Positions 34,891 to 44,995 of a stretch of DNA of 64,000 bases are shown in pieces. The first letter of the stretch is position 1; the number at the start of each line of letters is the position of its first letter. A program made the position numbers and the translations under genes. The notes under the pieces were generated by a model. It did no database searches. It saw only the letters and a list, made by a program, of their open reading frames with translations, and was not told the DNA's origin. Source of the DNA: Arthrobotrys musiformis (Eukaryota; Ascomycota; Orbiliomycetes; Orbiliales; Orbiliaceae); assembly GCA_036971715.1 (NCBI GenBank), contig JAVHJL010000008.1, positions 2,232,001 through 2,296,000 of the forward strand. Reading direction: 5' to 3'.

Positions 34891-35676
34891 ATGAGGTTGA
34901 AACCTTCTTTGCTTTACTCCCTCCTTTTGGGTTCTACCGCCCTTGCTATCGCGGTTCCAGCCCAAGAAGAGGAAGAAGACACCCTCTACTCCAACCCCGA
35001 GATCAGAGCCAGCGAGATCAATAACTATCTCCACCCCAATGTCACCTATACCACAGAGCACATAAACTGCGCCGAGGGGGTACCAATCCTCGCCGCAGAC
35101 GGAACCACAATAATCGGATGTTTCTTCCAAAACTCCCCAGAAGATTTCAACAGAGCCATTAAAGCTATCGCAGCCAAAAGGAAGATCCCAGCTTTCAAAA
35201 AGGCGCCCGTCCCTGAGCCCAAGCAGCTGCAAAAGAGAACAGGGACGTGGTATTACCATAGCTACCATTGTTACGGATCAGGCGTGTACAGCCTTATCTA
35301 CCCTGACCTGTATTACACCAAAAATACGGTCTGCAAATCAATGAACGCACTCGCAGGTGGACGTATGAGATACGCTTCATGGACGATTTGGCATATCGGG
35401 TCCGCCAGCGACCCGACAAATATGTATTCCGTTGGAAACCTCAAGCAGATCAGACACGATTACGCTTTTGAGTGCCTTCATGCCAGTGACGACTGGGTAT
35501 TTACCCAGTTCGACGGGGTTTGTACGATCATGATTCAAAAGATAATTGATGAAATCTGTGTGGGAGGTAGTGGGTCTGATAGTCGAGGAGGTACGATCGA
35601 TGTTTACAAGGACGGGTTCATAAATCGACCTTACAGGCTCAGAGTTGATCCTAATTTGATCGCTGGTGGTGGCTAA
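34891..35676 (+). CDS. Small secreted protein with Kex2-type propeptide
   Basis: A single exon encodes 261 residues from the ATG at 34891; the frame is open further upstream but without ATG. A signal peptide covers about residues 1-22 (MRLKPSLLYSLLLG, then ALAIAVPA). An acidic Pro/Asn-rich propeptide follows and ends in LQKR at about residue 114, a likely Kex2 cleavage site. The mature part of about 147 residues begins TGTWYYHSYHCYGSG. It carries five Cys and is rich in Tyr, Trp and Gly, as in secreted adhesive or effector-like proteins. The C-terminus is RVDPNLIAGGG. I do not recognise a domain; an Ecp2/Hce2-like fold was considered but the Cys pattern is not convincing. A TATA box and CT-rich leader suggest regulated expression. 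Confidence 0.75.
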   Translation: MRLKPSLLYSLLLGSTALAIAVPAQEEEEDTLYSNPEIRASEINNYLHPNVTYTTEHINCAEGVPILAADGTTIIGCFFQNSPEDFNRAIKAIAAKRKIPAFKKAPVPEPKQLQKRTGTWYYHSYHCYGSGVYSLIYPDLYYTKNTVCKSMNALAGGRMRYASWTIWHIGSASDPTNMYSVGNLKQIRHDYAFECLHASDDWVFTQFDGVCTIMIQKIIDEICVGGSGSDSRGGTIDVYKDGFINRPYRLRVDPNLIAGGG

Positions 35677-37372
35677 GAGCATATGAGCGACAATGACCAA
35701 CGGAGGATATACAATTCACATGTGTCAACGTCTTTTCAGAGGACCCATAAAATATGCCTTGGACGCTGGATTTGTTATTTATATATGTATAACACATCGG
35801 GAAACCAGCGATGTATCACGAATATACTAGATAAACGATTCAATTTAAACATTTAAAAACTGTAAAGAGTTGACTTGAAACCCATATTGATTCTACCGTG
35901 ATTCAAAGCATGAAGAGGTGTTGGAATTGTTGTATTCCCGTGCCCCGTATCGCCCTACGCGACGCATGCATACCCAATATTATGCATATACCCACCCGAC
36001 ATCGACCTACAATGCATACAACTGTACGTTAACTCCGAACACCCTGCGGGATGAAGGGATCCTAGAGCTAGCTAAACAAAGCAACGTTCGAGCACAATAG
36101 TGGGTCGACGAGCACAATTGCCAACATTCTTTTTTTTGGTCCGGTTCGCGGCGAGGCCCGAGATAACGGTGAGTTTCTCTTACTCGATCAAAACCTACCA
36201 CGGAGCGAGCGAAGAAATGTGTTGGCGAACAGGTTAAAAAAACGGCGAGAAAAGTCGTCTAGTGGGTCTGGAATATTCGTACCTGAGACTTATTTCAGGG
36301 ACAGGGTTTTCTAAAAAAGGTTTTTTTGTGTCCGGGTTTGGGTTTGGTACTCCGATGGGGATTTTTTGTTTGGGGTACTTCTGAAGGGGGAGGCTAGGAA
36401 GACGAAGGCGGTTAGAAGTGGTATTACTCGATTATTACTCGATCGTAATCCATTTTGAGGAATAGGTATCGTGAGAATTTTTTTTTTCCTTGCCTGAGCT
36501 TATCTAGTTAACCGGCGAGCTCGATCGAAAAAAGTTTTTTTAGTTACAGAAAGAAAAAAGACCTTTCGAAGAGGAATCCGTCGGTTCGATAGATAATATT
36601 AAACTGGTCTCGAAGCCCTGGTTAATCGAAACCTCGCAAGCCCTCATACTGGTATCGGAAATATCTTGAAAATGCTTATTAATTACTCCATAAATAACCA
36701 TATAATCAAATTCTGATTATAAGGGAAGCCTTCCTATATGCTTATATACATTATTTCTTAGAGCTGTATACAGGTACCTAGGTATGCACATATATGTACA
36801 TCAACTCCCGTTCGCTCCTCGATCGAGATGCATCGGAATTGCATATGTAAAGCTACGACTTTACGTACTCGAAATCTCCTATTGGTACTAAGTGCATATT
36901 CGACTGTGTAATTCTAGAAATCATGTGATCTCCACGATAAGTTCCGCGGAGATGTCGAGTTCGATGGTTGTAGTCTTGCATGGGTACTTACTTCTAAGCT
37001 TTCGTACCCCGGGTGTAGATTGACCTTATTATGGGGTACTATGATGCGGAGTTAGCGTTTGATTATGTAAGTAGTTAAGAGCTTAGGGTAGTTCCGTTGC
37101 GGTGGATGGTAGTACTATAGTGGAGTTTTAACGTTTTGAGGGACTCGATATCTAGATTGATACATATGGTGTGGATTTGTGGATATATTGATCATTCAAG
37201 CATACAACGTATAATATAACCCAAATGGAGGGTGTGGTCTCTCCACGTTCCAGGTTTTGCATTCTCGATTGCCGGGGTATAGTAGCTACTTAATACAAGC
37301 GTATGCGCTGAAGCTAAACATGTAGCGATGCCGTAGTGCAAAATAACTCATGCACGTAATTCTAGAACTTCT
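35677..37372. other. 1.7-kb intergenic region
   Basis: No gene is seen. The stretch has many short T and A runs (36310-36550), and AT-rich segments with TATATA words. All open frames are under 65 codons and lack motifs. Confidence 0.5.
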
Positions 37373-39035
37373 TTAAATACCCATTAAAGCGGAAACCAAA
37401 TCGAGGGGATTTGCTTTCGCGATCCTTGCATCTTCAATGATAAACTCCTTCGGAAACCACTCCTCCAACTTCTCGTCCCTCCATCCCTTGACATCCTCCT
37501 CACCCTTCACGGCCCTGACCCTCGCTTCTTTGTTTCTTACGTTTCCGCTGACTTCTTCCCCTAGTACAATTCTAGCCAATGCTGTCGCGGAACCCCAGCA
37601 GTTCACCATTCCTTCGCCGCTGAAGCCGACGGCGCAGTATTCACCTGTCTCCACGCCCTTCTCCGTCTTCTCCTTCTTTGGCACATTTCTTGTCGAGATC
37701 TTTTTGGGCACCCGGCCGACCCAGGGTAATCCATCTGCGCTCATACCAAGGACTCCAGTCCACATGTTTTTAATCCTAACCCCGCTCCAGGATCTAACTC
37801 CGTTTTTGTTGGCGCCAGATCCGAAGATGTAGGGTAGGAGGCCGGATAGGTGGGCTGCGGCGAGGTAATTTAGTTTTGTATCATCGGCGAGACCGCAGAC
37901 GTCGAATCCCATGTTATCGGTGCTGGCCCAGGCGCCGCCGAACATCATCTCGCCTGGGTGTTGGGTTGCTGTGCCGTCGGGGTTTGTTTGAGAGGTACTC
38001 GCGCGCTGTTTAACGTGTTAGCTGGTCGTTCTATTAGTAGACGGGGGTATTGGAACGAACCTGGGTGAGGTAGTCGAAACCGCGTTTGTGGATGAAGGAC
38101 CAGGAGTATTGCTCCCCCATCCCGGCGAGACCCTCTGGTGCCTCCTGTGCGGACATTTGACCTTGGAAGGCGAAGACTTTGCCGCTGAGGCCGGGGAGGA
38201 GGTGGGATGACCAGCCGTTTGTGGTGTGGACTACTGTCTTTGCAGTAATCTTACCCCGTGGGGTTGAGACGGTGTACGTAGACGTAGCATCATCGAACGA
38301 GACATCTTCCACGGGCGTGTATGCTTCGATCTTGAAGGTTTCATGCGACGACAGTAAACGTGATAGAATCGACGTGCAGAATCTGTATGGCCACAAAGCA
38401 CCGGCAGGACCGTATATAGCCCCCGTAGCGGTGGGGATATTAAGCTTCTTCCTCGCAGTCTCTTGATCCCAAATCCCCCACTCCCTGCCCATCTCCGGAT
38501 TTTCCCTCTTCCATTCCTCGAATTTACTCACGCCTTCGCGTAGTACTTCATGGTCGAAGAAGACGTCGGTACCGGTCACCTCGCGGACCTCGCTTTCTCT
38601 GATGCAGTCCTCCCCTTCTTCCTTCGCGACGGCTTTCAATTCTTCTAAATGCCGGAGACGGAAACGGAGGATTCTGGTGGCGGTTTCGTTTCCGTAGAGG
38701 GATTTTAGACGGGGGTATTCCTCGTATGGACCTTCTTTTATATGTCCTCCGTTCCGTCCCGTGGCGCCGGTGCACACGCCTCTCGCCTCTAGAAGGACGA
38801 TGTTGAGAGATGGGTTTAGACGGTATATTTCTCTTATAAACCCTGTAGACGTGATTCCCGACCCGATGACAATTATGTCTGCGCTCGATTGGAGGGTAGA
38901 CGACTGAATACGTGAGAGCAGCGGGGATTCGGGGAGGAGCCAGAAGGAGGTCGTGGGGTTCGGGAGGGGCAGGCCGGGGGATTTTCGCAGGCGGTCGAGG
39001 GCGGTGTCGAGGATTGATTTGTTTGGGGCCGTTAG
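37373..39035 (-). CDS. FAD-dependent oxidoreductase (DAO family), 5' end unresolved
   Basis: A flavoenzyme of the glycine/D-amino-acid oxidase superfamily, expected to oxidise an amine or amino acid. Exon 38005-37373 joins the preceding exon (39035-38061) in phase 0 across a 55-nt intron with a less common GTTCGT donor. The frame is open upstream to a CCAG acceptor at 39035 but has no ATG, so at least one short 5' exon is missing from this model. The visible part is 535 residues. Landmarks are ADIIVIGSGITSTG (FAD phosphate loop, about residue 60), VCTGATGRNGGHI (about 90), VVHTTNGWSSHLLPG and, near the C-terminus, CAVGFSGEGMVNCWG. The last block resembles the second FAD-contact motif. The next gene upstream on the same strand is a TauD-type dioxygenase 1.1 kb away. 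Confidence 0.8.
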
Positions 39036-40120
39036 CTGGTTATATTCATATTTATATTGTTATATAATAGACGCTATTGACCCTCGAGATTTTGGGGCTG
39101 AATCATTGGGGAAACAATCCATGCGCACGCATCGCTGAGGACGAAACCTGGGGTATTGATATCGTGCAGGGATTGGGTAAACACAGCAGGAGGGGGGACA
39201 TATCTGTTCGAACAGCAGGGTTATCGCGACCCGCAAGCTGCGGAGCTTGGATATTATGATACCCATTCTTAATATAATGCTCAAAGCTAAGTAATATTCC
39301 CACCCAATAAATTTTGGGCGAAAAGCACTCAATGTGATCGGTCCGTAGTGATCGAAACGTATCAATTCGGTTCGCTGGCGGTTCGGAATGCCAATGCGGT
39401 TAACGAGTGTGGGAACACAAGAAACTCCGCCTTCGATGCAAAGAAGGTATAAGCTTTAATTTAGCTAGCTAAGCTCGAATTTCGATTGGGAGAATCAATT
39501 TATCAGCGGCCGACGGCCTGGTTCTTGTATGGAGACGAATTTCGCGAAGGCTGCGGCGGTTTGCAGGCGGGGTTTATACGGTCCCATGCGATCTGGTGTT
39601 CGCGGGAGTCCGTGGTCTCCGCCCGCAAATCGAGTGCGGTCGGAATGCGGTCCATCCTTTCTTTAGACTGCATTTGGGGGTCTTAAGCTTATCATTAGTG
39701 TCGAGTGAGCTCATGGGAATGTTTCTTGATACGTCGGACAGTTTTTAGACCCGCGGGGGCCAATCGCGGCGACAAACCGACAAACTCGAGGTATTTGCCA
39801 AATATGCGACAGCTTCGAAGCTATAGCTCTACTAGCTTCCATGATTCTAAAACTCCACTTTTGATGATAATTAACGTGAGATATATTGGGGCGCGAATAT
39901 TTTTATCCATTTTTCAATAGTATACAAAGTACAAATAATACATATACAAAAACGCTAAAAGGAAATAAATAAATAAATAAATTAAGAAAAAAGGAAACCC
40001 AATTCGTACGTATACAAAGGAACCCCAGCTCGTGAATCATACGAGTACTCCCGATCCAAAGAAATTCATAATATTGTCCCAAACCCAACTATAGCTATCA
40101 GAACTTGCGCGATCGTTTTT
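39036..40120. other. Intergenic region, holds the missing 5' exon of the FAD enzyme
   Basis: A stop in the FAD-enzyme frame occurs at 39060-39062, inside the presumed intron. An ATG at 39121-39119 (minus) opens a 13-codon segment, but its possible donor does not give the required phase. I therefore leave the exon unassigned. Elsewhere there are AT-rich and simple-repeat bits (AAAT repeats near 39965) and no gene. Confidence 0.45.
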
Positions 40121-41502
40121 TTAGTCATTATAGTTGCTGATGAGAGAGCCGTCCTTGTTTGTCGGCTGTCGGCCAAGCAAGGCATCCAGTTCCTCGTCCT
40201 GCGAGATGCTGTTAGGGTCGAAATATGGCTTCTCCGCTGTAGCGGCAACGCGAACACCGTGTCGGCGGTGGGGCGCGAATCCGTACGAGGGTGTGTGGTT
40301 CTAGATAACGATATTAGCCACTGTTTCAAATTTAAGCTCCATCGGAGGAACCGAAGATATCGGTTCACGGTTGCTAAGAAATAGTATACTTACAGTAACC
40401 CGATTATCCCAAAGCGCGACGCTACCCTTCTCCCACGTAAACCTTGCTTGGATCTCGGGGCTCGAGGTGATCAATTCTGTCAAGTACCTGTAGATATACT
40501 CGTACTCCAACTTGGGGACACCAACGAATCCCTTGACGAAGCCGGGGTTGAAGAAGACGCCCTTCCACCCGGTTACGGGGTTTGTTCGGACGAGTGGGTG
40601 TTCAGTGATCACTGGCTCGCGACGGACAGGACGGCCGTCATTACGAGAACCTTGGGCTTGCTCTTCAGCCGAGTGCAGGGCTGTGAGGCCCTCGAGATAC
40701 TTTTGCATGGACGGGGAGAGGAGGTCGTAGAGGGCATAGTTCGAGGACCAGATTGTATCTCCACCGCCACCGCCTGGAGGACCGGCGAGAACGGCCAAGG
40801 AGGTGTATGATGGTGGCTGGATTTCATAGGTCACGTCTGAGTGCCAGAGGTATGAACTAGTATACTTTTAGTATTGTCTCATAATTTATTGAGTTCAATC
40901 AGGGGGACATACGAGGTGAAAAGGGCGGTTTGGTTCTTGCTATTTTTGGTGGTGTGGACGACATGTACCTCCTCCAGGCCGTTTTTGGGCAGCATGGTAG
41001 TGGCGTGCTTGTGAAGTTTCCCCCAGTACCTCCCCAGCTCTAATTGGGTATTAATATCGAAACCTTCCTGGTCCCGGAAGAACACTACACCCCTATAAGC
41101 TAGTAATCTTGCCAGATCGTTCTTCTGGTCATCGGTGAGATCTTTCAATTGAACACCCCGGACCTCGGTTCCGATCTTTTGGGTGTAATCGAACACATCC
41201 GTAGCACCTTCGAGCAAACGGCTGTAGGTAGGGTCACCGAGGAGTCCCTTATCTTCGTAGGGGATCCCGGGCTGGATGGGATCCCATTTGATATCTGGGA
41301 ATACCGGGGTGAATTCATCCCATTCGTAGGGTTCATCCGGTGCAGCATTGAGGTAGTTTGTGATTCCGGGGATGAAGGTCTTTTTGGCCTTCTCTTCGAT
41401 CCTGGCGGCCTTCAATTTTTGCGTGGTGGTGGCAATGGACTCAGTGGTGGTTTGAGCAGCAGCAACAGCTGTCTCTTCTGGTTTGGAGGCGGAGGGGGCC
41501 AT
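40121..41502 (-). CDS. TauD/TfdA-type 2-oxoglutarate dioxygenase
   Basis: An Fe(II)/2-oxoglutarate dioxygenase, probably releasing sulfite from an alkylsulfonate such as taurine (yeast JLP1 type). Exons 41502-40913, 40856-40394 and 40300-40121 (introns 56 and 93 nt) join in phase to 410 residues. An Ala/Thr-rich N-terminus of about 40 residues precedes the domain. The facial-triad HxD is in LWHSDVTYE at about residue 203, and the distal His with its 2-oxoglutarate Arg is in the short last exon (NHTPSYGFAPHRRHGVRVA). FTWEKGSVALWDNRVT precedes it, as in the family. The last exon is easy to miss but is required, because it carries catalytic residues. Lying near the DAO-type enzyme it may serve sulfur or nitrogen scavenging, though co-regulation is only inferred. 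Confidence 0.9.
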
Positions 41503-43362
41503 TTTTTATAAAATATAAATGTATAACTCGATGCTCAAAATAATAGTATATCTCCTTACAGCTTGATACAATATAGTCAAAGAGAACAGAATAGAATAAA
41601 TACTGATACTGAGTATTTGAGTATATTGAGAGGGGATTGCTACGGAGCAGCAAAGGAATTGGATTCGAGTAAAAGAGAAAGGAAAGAAGTGTGTACAGCC
41701 GGCGGGGCGGTCACATCGGTATATATCCTGTCCTCCCTATACGAATACCTTCCGACATCGCCCTTCCTCTTCTCCTTCTCCTCTGCAACGTTAACGTTGG
41801 TATGAAATGTTGTATTACGTGCGACGGGAATTCCTGGGGTTAGCTTGGTATCCTTGCCGCTATCGAGCTTGAGCAGCTTATCCGGAGAGTTCCCCATAAT
41901 ACTAATCTTTACTAGACTCAGCCAATGCAACTTAATTAATCCCTTTTAGCCAAGGTTAACGTTCCGGACGCCTGCCAGCCGATTATCGTCGTACGATGCG
42001 ATACGATAACTGCAATTGATCTGATAAAGGATATTAATTAATAATAAACCGTATAAAAAATTAATTTTTTTTCTTTCTTCTCCTTCTGATTGCTGCCGCA
42101 TATAACAAAAACGAGGGAATTTATTGCGTTTCTTTTTAAAAAAAAAATTTTTCGCTCTTCGGGTATATGGTTACGAAATCGTGTCATGATGCGAGAGACA
42201 TGGTTGGATGATAATTATATACTTTGGGTTGTCACTGTTGGGAGGTGGATCTCTTCCAAACTAGTACGCTCGCACGTTAGCATCCTGTGATATGGCGTGC
42301 GATCTCGCCATTGTCCTAGTAGATTTCTGGATGTTGTAGAAACTGCCCGGCTTACCCGGCTGCATGGGAGATGGAGGGAGAGTCCAAGGTGTTCACTTCT
42401 TGATTTCTAATATATAAGAGGAATGCCAGATGGTGACATCTTGCGAACGATGTTGTGCGATATATGCAGCTATCTCTGGCTCATCTATATGGGTAATGAT
42501 ATTGCATGTGCGTTATCAGCCCTGCAGCTGTGAGTGGCTCACTGGCAGCCGTCCGGGTTAAATACCGGCACAAGCGATGCCATTATAAACCTCCACAATG
42601 GCGCCGTTTTTCTTCTCCATTCCAACCCAGGCTTCCCCTCATTCACCATCCGACTCGGTTCCGACCTTCATCTCTGTTGCTAGAGATAGTAGCTACTAGA
42701 TGAAGACACGACAACGTCCAACTGCGACGCAATGGATTAATTCAATGGTCGGTTTGACAGCCGATCCGACGGTGTGTGTGTTACTTCGGCTTCGGGTTCT
42801 TGTCAACCTCACCTGCACAACCCCTGTCACTGTTTGACAGAAACTATCTGATACGGTAATACTGTGTGTGACAAACGCTCTGCTGACCGCCAACACACTT
42901 GGCCCATGTGCTGTGTTGGGGGTAACACATGCTTTCGCTTGCATACACGGGATTGATCATGTCCTCGCGGCCTTGAGGAGTCTTCAATTAGTTAGGATTT
43001 ACTAGCTCTAATTAAATGAGTTTCGGTATATCGAAACTGGGGGTATTTTAATTGCTCCGCAGCGTGGTTTCCAGGAACCAGAGTAGACGATATATATATT
43101 AACACGCCTTTAGCACGAAATACAGGAAAGATCCAATCTGTCACCACACATCCACCCAATAATAAGATCGATCGCTCAAAATTGAACTTTTCGGCGTTTG
43201 TTGGATACATTACCTCACTCACTCACTTACGAGCAAGTAATCATTACATCATGGCCGACGGTGCTAACCAGATAGCAATTGACGTACTGCGAATCGGTTG
43301 GCGGTTCACCAGGCTGTCAGGATTTTTGTAGGCCTGCAGCATATAACTTCAAGGCCAGGGCT
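41503..43362. other. 1.9-kb intergenic region
   Basis: No gene is seen. AT-rich near 41510-41640 (the TauD promoter side, with several TATA-like words) and 42000-42150 (TTTTTT/AAAAAA runs). Frames such as minus 42696-42944 lack motifs. Confidence 0.5.
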
Positions 43363-44202
43363 TTAGCGGCGTCTTCCTTTTTCCTTAGCCTTCTCGGCAC
43401 GGACTCTTTTTATCCTCTCTTGTTCCTGGACACGGGCCTGGCGTTTTAACTCATCCCGTTTCTGTTTTTGAGCGGAGGCAATATCATGAGGACAAAGCTT
43501 CGGGGGAGGTAGTGGAGCAGATGCTATATTCTGAAGTTTCGTAACTATCTCTTCTTGACAAGTCGATAATCTTTCATTTTTTACGGAGTGAATTGCAAGA
43601 AGGAGAAGTAGGCGTAGAGTAAAGTTCGCGTCATTTCCGGCACAATGAAGTTTATCAAACGGGCAGTCGAAGCGAGTTAAAAGATGGTGAAGGGAGTATC
43701 TTTTGCTTTGGTCGGTCAGCGGGAGGATCTGGCCGGCGATGCGTTGGGTATCCAGGAATCGGCATTTCTGGAATCCGGAGTTTAAAGACGACAAAGCCCG
43801 CAAATCCCAAGTTATGTCGTGTCCGACAAGGGTAATGTTGCGAGACTCAGGGATTATTCTTTGTATTTTTTTAAGCATACTTTTTTTTCCTTCATTAATC
43901 GATTCCCCAAAGAGAAATTGTCGAAATGCCCTTTCGCAGTATTTTGAATTTCCGGTGGCGAAGTTGTACGTTGATATATTCTCTATCGACGAAGTAAAAA
44001 GATCTCTGGTATCGAGAATCGCGAACCCGATTTGTGAGTTGACGTTTTCGAGGGAATCGTGTTCGATTATCTGCTGAGGGTTTTCAAAATCTACGGCAAC
44101 GAGCATAGTATTCTCCACATCTGAATCTGAAGAGGGAGAATGGGTAAGCCCTAGCAGTGCCTGTAGAGTTTGAACGCCCCCTTGAGTACCGGTATGGCCC
44201 AT
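43363..44202 (-). CDS. Gfd2/YDR514C-like DEDD nuclease-fold protein
   Basis: An RNase H-like exonuclease-fold protein resembling the fungal Gfd2/YDR514C group; activity on RNA or DNA is inferred. A single exon encodes 279 residues from the ATG at 44202. The frame stays open upstream without ATG, and a TAG/GTATGGG acceptor-like site just before allows an earlier exon. Acidic positions are visible: VAVDFENP near residue 37 (first Asp and Glu), LVGHDITWD near 127 (second Asp), and LHCAGNDANFTLRLL near 195 (His and the last Asp). IGFAILDTRDL follows the first motif as usual. The last 50 residues are a Lys/Arg/Gln-rich helix (QKQKRDELKRQARVQEQERI), probably nucleic-acid binding or a coiled coil. 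Confidence 0.72.
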   Translation of the reverse strand: MGHTGTQGGVQTLQALLGLTHSPSSDSDVENTMLVAVDFENPQQIIEHDSLENVNSQIGFAILDTRDLFTSSIENISTYNFATGNSKYCERAFRQFLFGESINEGKKSMLKKIQRIIPESRNITLVGHDITWDLRALSSLNSGFQKCRFLDTQRIAGQILPLTDQSKRYSLHHLLTRFDCPFDKLHCAGNDANFTLRLLLLLAIHSVKNERLSTCQEEIVTKLQNIASAPLPPPKLCPHDIASAQKQKRDELKRQARVQEQERIKRVRAEKAKEKGRRR

Positions 44203-44995
44203 ACCTACGGGATTATACACAGTACGCTCGGGTTTTGCTATGGACGCGAAACCTGGTGTATACGTATTATGTATATGCTTTGTCAATGGATTTGCTCCCT
44301 TCTTCTACCCCAAACGGAGCTCGTTGGCCTTTACCGAGTTTAGCGCACTGCACTGGGCAGGAAAGGCTTTTTGATTGCAGTGTGTATCATCGCAGGTTCG
44401 GCCGCTGTTGTGGCGTGGTAGTGATTGTATTGGTAGTGATGATGATCGATGATGGTGATATATCGATAGTGTGGGTGCATGGGAGTATTTCTACTGGGCA
44501 ACGATCTGCAGGAATGCTTCTTTTTTTCTTTCCGACGGTTCTCACCAAAGATTCCCAGCTGTAGATACTACCTAAGTCCCTAACTTAGGAGGTATGTACG
44601 GTAATCCTAGTCTCGAGGCCAGACGCTGTCTCGCAAGTAGTCCGAGAGATGGCATAGACATGGAGCACCAATCCAACACATTCTATTCCCCGAACATTAT
44701 GGAAAACTCGAAGTAACAGAAGAGGTCTGGGAACTGTGTATCAATTCGGCAGCTATAATTGAGAAGGGCTGGATTAGTTCGTTAATCCTGAACCCCATTG
44801 CAAGCGCTATTGGATTTTTCGTTCTGTGATTTTTGCGCTGAGATTTAAATTTTTGGAATGTGTTTCTCCGGTTGTATTTCTATTTTGGGATTTCGTACCA
44901 GCTCCTGGGCGTTCGCTGTGTTACCGATGCATTTGTGCTATACACCCCTCAACCTCAAGCAACTACACCTTCAAGATCTCGTAGTTTCTGCATAA
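44203..44995. other. Intergenic region between divergent genes
   Basis: About 790 bases, the shared upstream region of the nuclease gene and the F-box gene. Frames at 44157-44564 and 44860-45105 lack motifs; the second overlaps the first F-box exon in another frame. An ACTACCTAAGT...ACTTAGGAGGT imperfect inverted repeat is at about 44568-44594. Confidence 0.5.
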
